Below are positions 1 to 9,316 of a stretch of DNA of 64,000 nt, piece by piece. The notes under the pieces were generated by a model that was given only the letters and a program-made list of their open reading frames with translations, searched no databases and was not told the origin of the DNA. Source of the stretch: Alphaproteobacteria bacterium (GTDB lineage: Bacteria > Pseudomonadota > Alphaproteobacteria > Caulobacterales > Maricaulaceae). Location of the stretch: positions 4,399 through 68,398 of the forward strand of contig JAAEZM010000009.1 in the NCBI GenBank assembly GCA_018222865.1. Reading direction: 5' to 3'. Every line of letters begins with the position of its first letter. Within the stretch, counting starts at the first letter, position 1. A program made the translations under genes and the position numbers.

Positions 1-1
1 C

Positions 2-235
2 TGTGGTGAAGGCGGGATGGCGCGGCTTGGGGACACTCGCATCCCCATTATCGGCCGGGTCTCCATGGATTTGATCACTGTTGACCTGACCCGGATCGAA
101 CGCGATGTCCGCCCCGGAGAACATGTCTGCTTCCTGGGGTCAGAGCTCGAACATCTGGCCGGGCACGCCCACGCCATTTCCTATGAACTTCTTGTACGAC
201 TGGGCCTGCGCTTCAATCGCGTTTATCGACGTTAG
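2..235 (+). CDS. alr: Alanine racemase, C-terminal fragment (5' end outside window)
   Basis: The frame is open from the first bases and ends at TAG, giving about 77 C-terminal residues. Alanine racemase interconverts L- and D-alanine with pyridoxal phosphate, supplying D-alanine for peptidoglycan. The stretch GRVSMDLITVD is the conserved C-terminal beta-domain motif of the family; its Met-Asp lies close to the catalytic Tyr region of the partner subunit. The end, with YELLVRLGLRFNRVYR, matches the usual Alr C-terminus. The PLP lysine and N-terminal TIM barrel are off-window. radA follows 64 bases later on the same strand. An internal ATG at 17 exists, but the family is about 360-380 residues, so it is not the start. 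Confidence 0.9.
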   Translation, partial: CGEGGMARLGDTRIPIIGRVSMDLITVDLTRIERDVRPGEHVCFLGSELEHLAGHAHAISYELLVRLGLRFNRVYRR

Positions 236-299
236 CCCCTTGCCAGATTCGGAACATAATGAGAACATTGTCCCGGGCGATTCATAAAGGGCGAGTATC

Positions 300-1670
300 A
301 TGGCACGCGGTGATAATGTGTATGTCTGCCAATCCTGCGGCAGTATTCAAAGCAAATGGGCGGGCCGCTGCGATAGCTGCGGGGCATGGAATACACTCGT
401 CGAGGAAGCCCCATCCGCACCACTTGGCACCCAAGCCAGTGCAAAGAAAGCCAAGTCAGGACGGCTCGACCTTGTTGATCTCGGTGCTGAAACGCCGGAG
501 CCTGCACGCCTGATTTCCGGCATTGGGGAATTGGACCGTGTCGCCGGCGGTGGTCTCGTCCCTGGCTCTGCCCTTCTGGTGGGCGGAGATCCTGGTATCG
601 GCAAGTCCACGCTTTTGCTTCAGCTCATGGCGCGGATCGCCAAATCCGGCGCCCGTGCGGTTTACATCTCCGGCGAGGAAGCGGTCGCCCAGGTGAGACG
701 CCGTGCGAAACGCCTCGGTCTGGCAGATGCGCCTGTGGCGCTCGCCGCGGAGACCTCCTTGAACAATATTCTCGACGGGCTGAAATCAGAGAAGCCCGAT
801 ATTGTCGTGATCGACTCCATCCAGACGCTCTGGTCTGATCAGCTGACGGCAGCGCCCGGAACCGTCGCGCAGGTGCGCGCCTGTGCGCAAGAGCTGGTCC
901 GCTACGCAAAGAAACGTAATTGTACTGTCGTTCTGGTGGGCCACGTCACCAAGGACGGGCAGATCGCTGGCCCCCGTGTGGTGGAACACATGGTCGACGC
1001 AGTGCTCTATTTTGAAGGGGACCGCTCTCACCAATTCCGCATTCTTCGCGCCGTGAAGAACCGTTTCGGGCCGACCGACGAGATTGGTGTCTTTGAAATG
1101 GGGGATCAGGGTCTTGGCGAGGTGGCCAACCCCTCCTCTCTTTTTCTGGACGGGCGCGAAGATGGCACGGCCGGGTCGGTGGTATTTGCGGGCGTGGAAG
1201 GAACACGGCCCGTCCTCAGCGAAATTCAGGCGCTTGTCGCACCTGCGGCGTTCGGCACACCTCGGCGAGCGGTCGTCGGCTGGGATTCGGGCCGACTGGC
1301 TATGGTATTGGCGGTTCTTGAGGCGCGCTGCGGCGTCGCCTTCGGCAATCACGACATCTTCTTGAATGTCGCCGGTGGTCTAAAAATCAATGAACCGGCC
1401 GCCGATCTCGCCGTCGCGGCCGCGATTGTGGCCTCCGCCCTCGATGTTTCCTTGCCACCGAAGACGGTTGTTTACGGAGAAATTAGTCTTTCCGGCGATG
1501 TTCGTCCTGTTGGCCGGAGTGAAGCCCGCCTCAAAGAGGCTGCCAAACTCGGGTTTGAGCGCGCAATCGCGCCGCAGGGACAAAAATCGGAGACGCCACA
1601 CGTTCATATAGATGGCGTGGCCACAGCGCTCGATTTGGTGCAAACTCTGCGCGCAATTGCCGGTGAGTAG
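300..1670 (+). CDS. radA: DNA repair protein RadA
   Basis: RadA is a RecA-like ATPase that drives branch migration of recombination intermediates; 456 residues is the usual family length. Visible in order: an N-terminal zinc finger, CQSCG and CDSCG, at residues 10-30; Walker A GGDPGIGKST near residue 97; the RadA-specific KNRFG motif near residue 252; and a C-terminal Lon-protease-like domain from about residue 290 that lacks an obvious catalytic serine, as in other RadA proteins. A GGGCGAG stretch precedes the ATG. cvpA starts 12 bases after the stop, so the two genes are probably cotranscribed. Confidence 0.97.
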   Translation: MARGDNVYVCQSCGSIQSKWAGRCDSCGAWNTLVEEAPSAPLGTQASAKKAKSGRLDLVDLGAETPEPARLISGIGELDRVAGGGLVPGSALLVGGDPGIGKSTLLLQLMARIAKSGARAVYISGEEAVAQVRRRAKRLGLADAPVALAAETSLNNILDGLKSEKPDIVVIDSIQTLWSDQLTAAPGTVAQVRACAQELVRYAKKRNCTVVLVGHVTKDGQIAGPRVVEHMVDAVLYFEGDRSHQFRILRAVKNRFGPTDEIGVFEMGDQGLGEVANPSSLFLDGREDGTAGSVVFAGVEGTRPVLSEIQALVAPAAFGTPRRAVVGWDSGRLAMVLAVLEARCGVAFGNHDIFLNVAGGLKINEPAADLAVAAAIVASALDVSLPPKTVVYGEISLSGDVRPVGRSEARLKEAAKLGFERAIAPQGQKSETPHVHIDGVATALDLVQTLRAIAGE

Positions 1671-1682
1671 GGAGATACCCGT

Positions 1683-2327
1683 ATGGACGGGTCGTTGAGT
1701 ATGTTTGACGGGATCGGACTGACGATCCTGCTGGTCTCCGGGCTTTTGGCCCTGATACGTGGGTTTGTGCGTGAAGCGCTCTCGGTCACGGCCTTTGTCG
1801 TTGCCTCGCTGGCAACGCTCTGGGCGATGCCTGTCTTTTATGACACTGCGCGCGATATGATTGACCCGGACTGGCTGGCCCCCTTCGCGGTTGGCGCGGC
1901 CGTGTTCTTGATCATCTATCTCGCTGTAACCTTCGTTACCTCCTCCCTCTCCCACGGCCTGGCCAAGGGTGAGGATGTCAATGTCGTCGATCGAACGCTC
2001 GGCTTCGTTTTCGGAATCGTCCGTGGCCTGGTTCTGCTGGCGCTAGGCGTGATCTTCTTCACTGCGGCCTTTGGCACAGATGGCCGCCCGCCAAACTCCA
2101 TAACCTCAGCGCGCATTTATCCGCTGGTCAACGCCACGGCGCGCGCCCTGCAAGTTCTTGCCCCGGAAAGCTCGAAACTGGGTGAAACCGACCCTCTTCC
2201 GGATGCGGAAAACGACCCAATTGCAGAAACAATAAGAAATGATGACACATCCTATGGCAGACGCGATCGAAACCGCCTAGATGAGCTGATAGGTTCGACC
2301 ACGGATGATCAGGATGGTGATGGATGA
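1683..2327 (+). CDS. cvpA: CvpA family membrane protein
   Basis: A 214-residue inner-membrane protein with about four hydrophobic segments in the first 150 residues and a polar, acidic tail of about 60 residues. The motif after the first helix, SGLLALIRGFVREALSV, is typical of CvpA (colicin V production family). Its biochemical role is not settled. The TGA overlaps the purF ATG (ATGA), repeating the cvpA-purF order known from E. coli, which supports the name and translational coupling. Confidence 0.9.
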   Translation: MDGSLSMFDGIGLTILLVSGLLALIRGFVREALSVTAFVVASLATLWAMPVFYDTARDMIDPDWLAPFAVGAAVFLIIYLAVTFVTSSLSHGLAKGEDVNVVDRTLGFVFGIVRGLVLLALGVIFFTAAFGTDGRPPNSITSARIYPLVNATARALQVLAPESSKLGETDPLPDAENDPIAETIRNDDTSYGRRDRNRLDELIGSTTDDQDGDG

Positions 2328-3808
2328 TCGCTGATTCAGCCTTCCCGCAGACTCTCACATATGATCCGGAAACGGATCGCCCTCAGGAAGAATGCGGCGT
2401 CTTCGCTGTCTATGGCTCTGAAGACGCTGCGGTTTTAACCGCACTTGGCCTTCATGCCCTGCAGCATCGTGGCCAGGAAAGCTGTGGCATCGCGACTCAT
2501 GACGGATCGCGCTTTCACAATGAGCGCTATCTTGGACTGGTCGGCGAGAATTTTGCCTCCCCGGATTTGCCGCAGCGCCTGCCCGGACGCGTCGCGATCG
2601 GACATGCGCGCTATTCCACCCAGGGTGCCTCGGTCATGCGCAATGTCCAGCCGCTTTATTCCGATATTCGCGGTGGCGGTATTGCCTTGGCGCATAATGG
2701 CAATCTGACCAATGCGCGCGTTTTGCGCGAAGAAATGGTCGCCAAGGGCGCCATCTTCCAGTCGACCTCCGATTCGGAGGTTGTTTTGCATCTGGCCGCG
2801 CAATCGACGAAGAACAAGCTGACCAATCGCGTTCTGCATGCTCTCAAGCAAATCGAGGGTGCATTTGCATTTGTGGTCCTGGTCAATGACCGCATTATCG
2901 CGGCACGCGACCCTTATGGGATTCGCCCGCTGGTCATGGGCGAATTGCCTGATGGCGGTACGGTCTTCGCATCTGAAACCTGTGCGCTGGATATGGTCGG
3001 CGCCCGCCTTGTTCGCGAAATCGATCCGGGGGAAGCCGTCCTCGTCAATGAAAACGGCATGCGCTCTGAGCGCTTTGCACCGGAACGCCCAGCCCGCTTG
3101 TGCGCCTTCGAATACATTTACTTCGCGCGACCGGACAGCGTTATGGGCGGCCGATCCGTCTATGAGGCCCGCAAGCAGATGGGTCGCGAGCTGGCAATGG
3201 AAAACCCGGTTGATGTCGATGTCGTCATCCCGGTGCCAGACAGCGGCGTGCCTGCGGCGATTGGTTATGCAGAAGCGTCCGGCATTCCCTTTGAACTGGG
3301 CATTATCCGCTCTCACTTTGTCGGCCGGACCTTTATCCAGCCAACCCAGGACCGCCGCGACCTGTCAGTCCGCCGCAAGCACTCTGCCAATGCGGCCGCT
3401 GTGCGCGGCAAGCGGGTTCTGCTGATCGATGATTCCATTGTTCGCGGCACGACCTCGCTGAAGATTGTCCGGATGATGCGCGAGGCCGGAGCAGCGGAAG
3501 TCCATTTCCGCTCGGCCTGCCCACCGATCAAATTTCCCGACTTCTATGGTATCGACATGGCCGGTCAGGCCGAGCTCATCGCGGCCAATATGGAAGTCGA
3601 GGAAATGGCGCAGAAACTGGAAGCCGACAGTCTCGCCTTCCTCTCCGTTGATGGCCTGTACCAGGCCGTGATCGGCGAGCCGCGCAATAACCGTCTTCCG
3701 CAACTCGCGGACCATTATTTCACCGGACATTATCCGACACGGCTGGTCGATCATGATCGCGACCTGTCCGCCAAGGAATTCCAGCTCTCGCTTCTGGTAG
3801 ACGCATGA
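2324..3808 (+). CDS. purF: Amidophosphoribosyltransferase
   Basis: PurF makes 5-phosphoribosylamine from PRPP and glutamine, the first committed step of purine synthesis. The protein has 494 residues. Cys24 in EECGVFAVYG is the expected N-terminal nucleophile of the glutaminase domain after a short propeptide. GIATHDG and HARYST belong to the Ntn-hydrolase domain. The PRPP-binding loop VLLIDDSIVRGTTS lies near residue 365. The start overlaps the cvpA stop and the stop overlaps the next ATG, indicating tight translational coupling. guaA and guaB, further along the window, act later in the same pathway. Confidence 0.97.
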   Translation: MIADSAFPQTLTYDPETDRPQEECGVFAVYGSEDAAVLTALGLHALQHRGQESCGIATHDGSRFHNERYLGLVGENFASPDLPQRLPGRVAIGHARYSTQGASVMRNVQPLYSDIRGGGIALAHNGNLTNARVLREEMVAKGAIFQSTSDSEVVLHLAAQSTKNKLTNRVLHALKQIEGAFAFVVLVNDRIIAARDPYGIRPLVMGELPDGGTVFASETCALDMVGARLVREIDPGEAVLVNENGMRSERFAPERPARLCAFEYIYFARPDSVMGGRSVYEARKQMGRELAMENPVDVDVVIPVPDSGVPAAIGYAEASGIPFELGIIRSHFVGRTFIQPTQDRRDLSVRRKHSANAAAVRGKRVLLIDDSIVRGTTSLKIVRMMREAGAAEVHFRSACPPIKFPDFYGIDMAGQAELIAANMEVEEMAQKLEADSLAFLSVDGLYQAVIGEPRNNRLPQLADHYFTGHYPTRLVDHDRDLSAKEFQLSLLVDA

Positions 3809-4533
3809 CATCCATCGACTTGAAGGGCCAGTTGGCCCTCGTGACCGGCGCATCGCGCGGCATTGGCCGCGCCATGGCGCTCGAACTTGCCAAATCCGGC
3901 GCCCACGTGATTGCCACGGGACGCACGACGGGCGGTCTCGAAGACCTTGATGATGATATCAAGGCCGCTGGCGGCACAGCTACACTCGTCCCTATGGATT
4001 TGATGTCCGAAGACGGAATTGAACAACTCGGCCAGATCGTGATGGATCGTTGGGGCAAGCTCGACATTCTTCTTGCGTCTGCAGGTCTGCTGGGTGATCT
4101 CACCCCCGCCTCTCAGGTGAAATCCAAGACCTGGCGCGATGTGATGGGTGTCAATTTGATCGCGCCAGCCCGCATGATCCGCGCCTTCGAAGCTCCGCTT
4201 CTTGAAGCGGATGCGGGACGCGCTGTTTTCATCTCCTCCGGGGCCGCCAAAAGCCGCCGCGCATTCTGGGCGCCTTATGCGGCCTCCAAAGCGGCACTCG
4301 ATGCCCTGGTCCAGTCCTGGGCCAAGGAACATGAGAAAGACGCTTTGAGCATTAATCTGGTGTATCCAGGTGCGGTGCGCACGGCGATGCGCGCCAAGGC
4401 CTTCCCGGGCGAAGATGCATCCAAACTGCCCGAACCCTCTGCTCTGTGGCCGCTCATGGCTGAGCTCGTCAGCCCATCGAGCACGCGTCATGGCGAGATC
4501 ATTGATTTCGCCGGCCAGCTTCAGGACGCCTAA
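3805..4533 (+). CDS. Short-chain dehydrogenase/reductase
   Basis: A classical SDR of 242 residues. It has a Rossmann fold with TGASRGIGRA near residue 13 for NAD(P) binding, an NNAG-like stretch ASAGLLG near residue 91, and the active-site YAASK near residue 155 preceded by SSGAA carrying the catalytic Ser. Substrate cannot be told from sequence. It sits between purF and tyrA, with its ATG overlapping the purF stop, so it is part of the radA-cvpA-purF operon, but purine or aromatic metabolism does not obviously require it. Alphaproteobacteria often carry this SDR directly after purF. Confidence 0.88.
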   Translation: MTSIDLKGQLALVTGASRGIGRAMALELAKSGAHVIATGRTTGGLEDLDDDIKAAGGTATLVPMDLMSEDGIEQLGQIVMDRWGKLDILLASAGLLGDLTPASQVKSKTWRDVMGVNLIAPARMIRAFEAPLLEADAGRAVFISSGAAKSRRAFWAPYAASKAALDALVQSWAKEHEKDALSINLVYPGAVRTAMRAKAFPGEDASKLPEPSALWPLMAELVSPSSTRHGEIIDFAGQLQDA

Positions 4534-4538
4534 GGGCG

Positions 4539-5246
4539 ATGGAGCGGCTGGGCTGGATCGGCTATGGCGCTTTCGGACGCCTGGCCTGCGGCCATTTGGG
4601 GGCGCATTTCGACCTGGTTGTCCATGACGCAGAACCCAGCCGGCATGCATCTGCCAGCCTAGAAGAGGTCGCCGCGTGCAAGCGCATCGTGATCGCAGCT
4701 CCCGTGCAGGCGATCGGCGATGTTGCACACGCTCTGGCTCCACTGATCCAGCCAGGCACCCGCATTTATGATGTCGGCTCGGTCAAGCTTCTGCCACTTG
4801 AAGCCATGCGGGAGGCCCTGCCCGCACATTGCGAGATCATCGGCACCCACCCGCTGTTCGGACCGCAATCTGCGGTGAAAGGGCTGAAAGGCTTGCCGAT
4901 TGTGCTCTGCCCGCTCAACGGTCTGGATGTCAGCTGCGAAACAGATTTTCTGTCCAATCGCTTAGGTCTTGAAGTGCACCTGTCTGACGCGGAAACCCAT
5001 GATAAGACGATGGCGCTGGTTCAGGGCCTGACCCATATGGTCTCCAAAGTCATTGCGGACATCGAAGCTGCGCCGGCGCCGTACACCACGCGCAGCTTCG
5101 ACCTTTTGATGGAAGCCGCGGGACTGGTCGCTCAAGACAGCGACGCGCTCTTCAAGGCTATCGAAAAGCTCAACCCCTATTCCGAAGACCTGCGCAACCG
5201 CTTCTTCGACAGCGTCAAAGCCCTGTCCGACCGGCTGGAAACCTAG
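4539..5246 (+). CDS. Prephenate dehydrogenase-type oxidoreductase
   Basis: A 235-residue NAD(P)-binding protein. The N-terminal GYGAFGRLACGHL is the dinucleotide-binding loop, and GTHPLFGPQSA near residue 105 is the prephenate/arogenate dehydrogenase signature. HDKTMALVQGLTHM belongs to the helical dimerisation domain. The expected reaction is oxidative decarboxylation of prephenate or arogenate in tyrosine synthesis. It is shorter than many TyrA proteins (270-370 residues) and has no C-terminal ACT domain, so feedback control by that route is absent. It starts 5 bases after the SDR stop. Its TAG shares a CTAG with the stop of the convergent membrane gene. Confidence 0.85.
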   Translation: MERLGWIGYGAFGRLACGHLGAHFDLVVHDAEPSRHASASLEEVAACKRIVIAAPVQAIGDVAHALAPLIQPGTRIYDVGSVKLLPLEAMREALPAHCEIIGTHPLFGPQSAVKGLKGLPIVLCPLNGLDVSCETDFLSNRLGLEVHLSDAETHDKTMALVQGLTHMVSKVIADIEAAPAPYTTRSFDLLMEAAGLVAQDSDALFKAIEKLNPYSEDLRNRFFDSVKALSDRLET

Positions 5247-5929
5247 CTGGAAGCAGATTTCGGTCTCAGCGACGGCGAGAAGAATACGGTCTTCACCAAC
5301 CAGAAGCCGGTTGCGATCAGGACCAGCAGAACCGGCATCACCAGAAACGCCTCGCTTCTAAGCGCTTCGGGCAGAACATGGTTATTGCCGAAGAAGAAAA
5401 TCACGGTCGCGATAAACAGTGAAAATCCCATCCGCCACAAATGCCGGGCGATACGCTGCGGCCGGGAGAGCTGCCCGCGGAAAATGGCCCAGCCATCAAG
5501 CCCGGCGATAAGCAGGGCAACACTGCCGAGCCCATAGAAGGCGCCCGCCGGGAGCCCGTCGAGCTCTCCATTTGGACTGATGGAGACCCAATACCCGCTT
5601 GCCAGGCTGAACAGACCAACCAGGCCAATCATCACCGCAAAAGCGCGTTCAGCCCGCGCCATCTCGCCGCTCGACCGCACGGCCGCAAGCCAAGCTGTCG
5701 CCGCCGCATGCGCGGCAAACAGGGACAAGAAGGTTGTGAAAACGATGGTCCGCGTAAAGCTCAGATACAGCCCGCTTGCGCACAAGAGCAGCATGCTGAC
5801 CGCAAATACGCGGCCGCTCAAAATATGGAGCCGCCCGCCCTTGCGCAGGCAGAAGGCAGCAATACCAGCCACCAGGCATAGAACGCCCAAGACAAAGTGG
5901 ATCTGACCGATCATGGCGATCTCGCTCAT
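5243..5929 (-). CDS. Multi-pass membrane protein (DUF2306-like), paralogue 1
   Basis: A 228-residue protein with about six or seven hydrophobic helices and short loops rich in Arg. The N-terminal helix, with QIHFVLGVLCLVAGIAAF, followed by RLHILSGRVF and later RIARHLWRMG, resembles the DUF2306/putative haem-binding membrane family. The conserved histidines at the membrane face could bind haem, but this is inference. The neighbouring upstream gene encodes a clear paralogue of the same length, with matching RQRIARHLWRMG. The two overlap by 4 bases, so they form a two-gene operon facing an AraC regulator. Confidence 0.75.
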   Translation of the reverse strand: MSEIAMIGQIHFVLGVLCLVAGIAAFCLRKGGRLHILSGRVFAVSMLLLCASGLYLSFTRTIVFTTFLSLFAAHAAATAWLAAVRSSGEMARAERAFAVMIGLVGLFSLASGYWVSISPNGELDGLPAGAFYGLGSVALLIAGLDGWAIFRGQLSRPQRIARHLWRMGFSLFIATVIFFFGNNHVLPEALRSEAFLVMPVLLVLIATGFWLVKTVFFSPSLRPKSASS

Positions 5930-6612
5930 GCCTTGATCTCCTTGCGACGGGGCCGATTGAAGCGTGTCCGGATCAGCCAGAACACGATTAAAGCTGCCGT
6001 GACGCCCTCAGGCAGCGATAACAGCCCGCTCTCGCGAAGCGCCTCTGGAAAGACCCGGGCTCCCGGTCCCGTAAAGAAGGATCCAACAGCGATGAAGTAG
6101 GCCAGCCCCATGCGCCAAAGATGTCGCGCGATACGCTGGCGATCAGAAAGGCCATGGCGAAAAAACAAACTCAGATCAAAGACAAGGCCTAAACCTGCCA
6201 TTACAGCGAGCATGAAATAATATTCGGCGAGAAAGCCCAGGAGCGTGCCGTCCGGATTATTGGTGGCGATCACCCCCAGTATGATCAAGCCGGCCGTCGT
6301 CCCGGCGATCGCAAACCCGCTGATCACCTCCAGCGCACCGGCTTGGCTGGCTGACCAGCGCGCCGTGGCCCAGCCGGTCAGAACCAGATAGGCCCCCAGC
6401 ACTCCGGCAAAGGCGGTGATAAAAAGCCGCTCCGGTTCCAGCAAGCCCAACATTGCGCCCGTAATGGAGGCGATCAGCATGGTGTAGAAGAAGACCGTTC
6501 CACCGGCCCGGTGAACCGGTCGACCTTTCGGGGCTAAAAAGGCCACGGCTCCCCCGCCGACACACAGCGTGCCGGAAAGGATGTGAACAAGCATGATGGG
6601 ATCAGACAGCAT
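5926..6612 (-). CDS. Multi-pass membrane protein (DUF2306-like), paralogue 2
   Basis: A 228-residue membrane protein with about seven helices. LVHILSGTLCVGGGAVAF and KGRPVHRAGG align with the same places in the downstream paralogue, and RQRIARHLWRMGLAYF is almost identical, so the pair arose by tandem duplication. The start at 6612 is chosen because TGGAG stands 7 bases before it; an in-frame ATG at 6651 has no such site. Function unknown; a redox or haem-related sensor partner for the divergent AraC-type regulator is possible. About 165 bases separate the two divergent starts. Confidence 0.72.
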   Translation of the reverse strand: MLSDPIMLVHILSGTLCVGGGAVAFLAPKGRPVHRAGGTVFFYTMLIASITGAMLGLLEPERLFITAFAGVLGAYLVLTGWATARWSASQAGALEVISGFAIAGTTAGLIILGVIATNNPDGTLLGFLAEYYFMLAVMAGLGLVFDLSLFFRHGLSDRQRIARHLWRMGLAYFIAVGSFFTGPGARVFPEALRESGLLSLPEGVTAALIVFWLIRTRFNRPRRKEIKA

Positions 6613-6777
6613 GGAGAAGCTCCAGGGAGGCGGGACAAAATCGATGCCCATCTGCCGTCTCCGACTTCGCGCTGTCGCCGCCGCCTGCAGGCCTGGACAC
6701 TGGCCTTGTCCAATCCGTCAGGGACGGACAGAGACGACATTTACATTGCCGGTACCGCCCGCTAAGGCGGAGATCAT

Positions 6778-7932
6778 ATGACCGGTTCTCTTATCCCAAA
6801 TGCGCTCAGCCTGACCCTCTCCGCGGCCGCCCTCGGGCAGGCGCTGCTTTGCGCAGCCCTCTTGCTCCTTGCGCCCAAACCTTCAGCGCATCAGCGCTGG
6901 CTCGCAGCGATTTTCATCGCCCTGGCCATCCTTGCGACCGGACCGCTCAGCGCCACCCTCTCATCCGCACTCTACCCGTTTGCCATGGGGTTGATGCTTG
7001 CCGCGCTCTACGCTCTGCCGCCCCTGATCTGGCTGTACACGGTACAACTCACAACGCCTGAAGGGGATGGGATGCTAACGCCGCAATGGCCGCATATCCT
7101 GCCACCTCTTGCCGGTATGACAGGCCTGGTGAGCCTGTGGACACTGCCGAGCGATGTGCGCAGGACGATGCTGGTCTACGGCGATCTACCCGACACCTCG
7201 CACGCGGCGGCGGTCGCGATCTGGCTGTTCGGTCTCGTGCTTGTTTGGAATCTAGTTTCAGGCGCCTATGCGGTTGCGCTCCTGCGTCGGCTGTCGCGCT
7301 ATCGCTCTCGGCTTCGCGACCTCTTCTCGAATAATGACGGGCGTGAGCTGTTCTGGCTGAGCGGGATTGTCGCGGTCATTACTGCGGTCTGGGGACTGTC
7401 GGTCGGCATTCTCCTGATCGACAATCTGTTCGCGCCAATCCCCCTGCCCTCCAGCTTGGGCCCGTTCTTGCTCATCTTATTGATCGGCGCCTTCGCGCTA
7501 CGGGGATTACGACAATCGCCCGGACTGCAGTCAGATGGTCTGGCACGAACAAGCAATCCCGAGGGCGATAAGTATAAGAAATCCGCCTTGGGTGAAGCAC
7601 AGGCGCAACGGATTGCGGAGCGGCTCGAAACCGCAATGCGAACCGATCGCCTCTATCTCGATCCCGCGCTCTCCCTGCAAAAACTGTCGCGCCATATCAG
7701 CGTCGCGCCCAATCTCGTCTCTCAGACGCTCAATCAGAAGCTGGAGGAGACCTTCTTTGATTTCGTCAATCGTGCGCGAATTGAAGCGGCCTTACCGCGC
7801 ATTGCGCAGGGCAAGGACACGGTCTTGACCATCGCCCTGGATGTCGGTTTCAACACCCGCTCGACCTTCTATTCCGCCTTCAAACACGTCACCGGGAAAA
7901 CGCCGAGGGAGTACCGAAATGCTCAGGCCTAA
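6778..7932 (+). CDS. Membrane-anchored AraC family transcriptional regulator
   Basis: A 384-residue protein with two parts. Residues 1 to about 250 form six or seven transmembrane helices. From about residue 280, AQRIAERLETAMRTDRLYLDPALSL leads into an AraC-type double helix-turn-helix with LSRHISVAPNLVSQTLNQ and GFNTRSTFYSAFKHVTGKTPREYR, the family signature. Such 7TM-AraC proteins are thought to pass an envelope signal directly to DNA. It lies divergent from the two paralogous membrane genes, its likely targets. The start ATG at 6778 follows GGCGGAGATCAT. Its stop overlaps the der stop. Confidence 0.9.
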   Translation: MTGSLIPNALSLTLSAAALGQALLCAALLLLAPKPSAHQRWLAAIFIALAILATGPLSATLSSALYPFAMGLMLAALYALPPLIWLYTVQLTTPEGDGMLTPQWPHILPPLAGMTGLVSLWTLPSDVRRTMLVYGDLPDTSHAAAVAIWLFGLVLVWNLVSGAYAVALLRRLSRYRSRLRDLFSNNDGRELFWLSGIVAVITAVWGLSVGILLIDNLFAPIPLPSSLGPFLLILLIGAFALRGLRQSPGLQSDGLARTSNPEGDKYKKSALGEAQAQRIAERLETAMRTDRLYLDPALSLQKLSRHISVAPNLVSQTLNQKLEETFFDFVNRARIEAALPRIAQGKDTVLTIALDVGFNTRSTFYSAFKHVTGKTPREYRNAQA

Positions 7933-9293
7933 CCCTCTTTCGCCTTCTCGGCATACGGATTTTTACCGGACTTGACGATCAGGCGGATGGGGACGCCAGG
8001 CATTTCGAAACTCTCTCGAATGCCATTGACCAGATAGCGCTTATAGCTTTCCGGCAGGGCATAGCCGCGCGAACACATCAAAACGAAGGTGGGCGGTCGC
8101 CCCTTGGTCTGGGTGAGATAACGCGGCTTGATCCGGCGGCCGGATACGGCTGGAGGCGGATGCCGCTCAATCATCTCCTGGAGCCAGTCATTCAGATCGC
8201 GCGTCTTGATCTTGGCATCCCAGTCTTCATGCAGCTTGGTCAGGGCCGGCATGATCGCATCCAGCCCCTTCTTCTTCAGCGAGGAAATCGGCAGCAAAGG
8301 CGCGCCCGTCATCTGCGGCAGAAGGCGTTCGAACTCGAGCTGTACTTCCTTGAGATAGGCGGCGCGGTTCGGCACGAGATCGAATTTGGAAATTGCGATC
8401 GCGACGGCCCGGCCTTCACGATAAGCCAGATCCGCCAGGCGCAGGTCCTGGGTTTCCAGCGGATGCTCGGCATCCATGAGCAAGAGCACGACTTCCGCGA
8501 ACTTGATCGCCCGCAGCGTATCGGCCGCGCTCATCCGCTCCAGTCGGTCCTTCACCTTGCCACGCTTGCGCAGGCCCGCTGTGTCATGGAGGCGCACACG
8601 GCGACCATCCCACATCCAGTCGACGGCAATCGCATCGCGGGTGATCCCGGCCTCAGGACCTGTGATCAGGCGTTCTTCGCCGATAAGTGTGTTGATCAGG
8701 GTCGATTTGCCGGCATTGGGACGGCCAATCACCGCGATCCGCAATGGCGGTGTGTCCTCGTCGTCCTGGCCCTTCTTGCGACGCTTGGGGCGGCCAAGCG
8801 CGTCCATGACGGCCTGATAGAGATCGCCCATGCCGTCGCCATGGGCGGCAGAGAACCCAATCGGTTCGCCAAGCCCCAAGGCATAGCTTTCAAGCAAACC
8901 GCCCTGCCCAGCCTTTCCCTCGGCCTTATTGGCCAGGAGAATGACGGGCTTGCCAGACTTGCGCATGACATCGGCAAACGTCTCGTCCAACGGGGTGATG
9001 CCGGCACGCGCATCGATCAGAAAGAGGCAAATGTCTGCGTCCTTGATCGCCATTTCGGTCTGGGCGCGCATTTCTGCGTCGAGGCCGTCTTTCTCGGCGT
9101 CATCATACCCGGCGGTATCGATCAGCAGGAGTTCTTGCTCACCCAATCGCCCACGCGCTTCGCGCCGGTCACGCGTGACGCCCGGGCGGTCATCAACAAT
9201 CGCCAGCGGCTTACCCGCCAGGCGATTGAAAAGGGTTGATTTGCCCACATTCGGCCGTCCTACAACAGCAATGCGGGGCAGAGTGTCAGTCAT
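7929..9293 (-). CDS. der: GTPase Der (EngA)
   Basis: An essential tandem GTPase for 50S subunit maturation, 454 residues. First G domain: GRPNVGKSTLFNRL at residue 12, DRPGVTRD, DTAGYDD and NKAE. Second G domain: GRPNAGKSTLINTL near residue 190, DTAGLRKRGKV and SKFD. A C-terminal KH-like domain follows, with PPAVSGRRIKPRYLTQTKGRPPTF. It is the last gene of the yfgM-bamB-der operon, starting 23 bases after the bamB stop, an order shared with gammaproteobacteria. Confidence 0.97.
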   Translation of the reverse strand: MTDTLPRIAVVGRPNVGKSTLFNRLAGKPLAIVDDRPGVTRDRREARGRLGEQELLLIDTAGYDDAEKDGLDAEMRAQTEMAIKDADICLFLIDARAGITPLDETFADVMRKSGKPVILLANKAEGKAGQGGLLESYALGLGEPIGFSAAHGDGMGDLYQAVMDALGRPKRRKKGQDDEDTPPLRIAVIGRPNAGKSTLINTLIGEERLITGPEAGITRDAIAVDWMWDGRRVRLHDTAGLRKRGKVKDRLERMSAADTLRAIKFAEVVLLLMDAEHPLETQDLRLADLAYREGRAVAIAISKFDLVPNRAAYLKEVQLEFERLLPQMTGAPLLPISSLKKKGLDAIMPALTKLHEDWDAKIKTRDLNDWLQEMIERHPPPAVSGRRIKPRYLTQTKGRPPTFVLMCSRGYALPESYKRYLVNGIRESFEMPGVPIRLIVKSGKNPYAEKAKEG

Positions 9294-9316
9294 TTGGTTT
9301 CCGGTTTTTATCCGGC

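Noticed and set aside
8160-9239. 360-codon open frame on the plus strand opposite der
   Set aside because: Antisense shadow of the Der GTPase; low-complexity His/Arg-rich translation, no motif.
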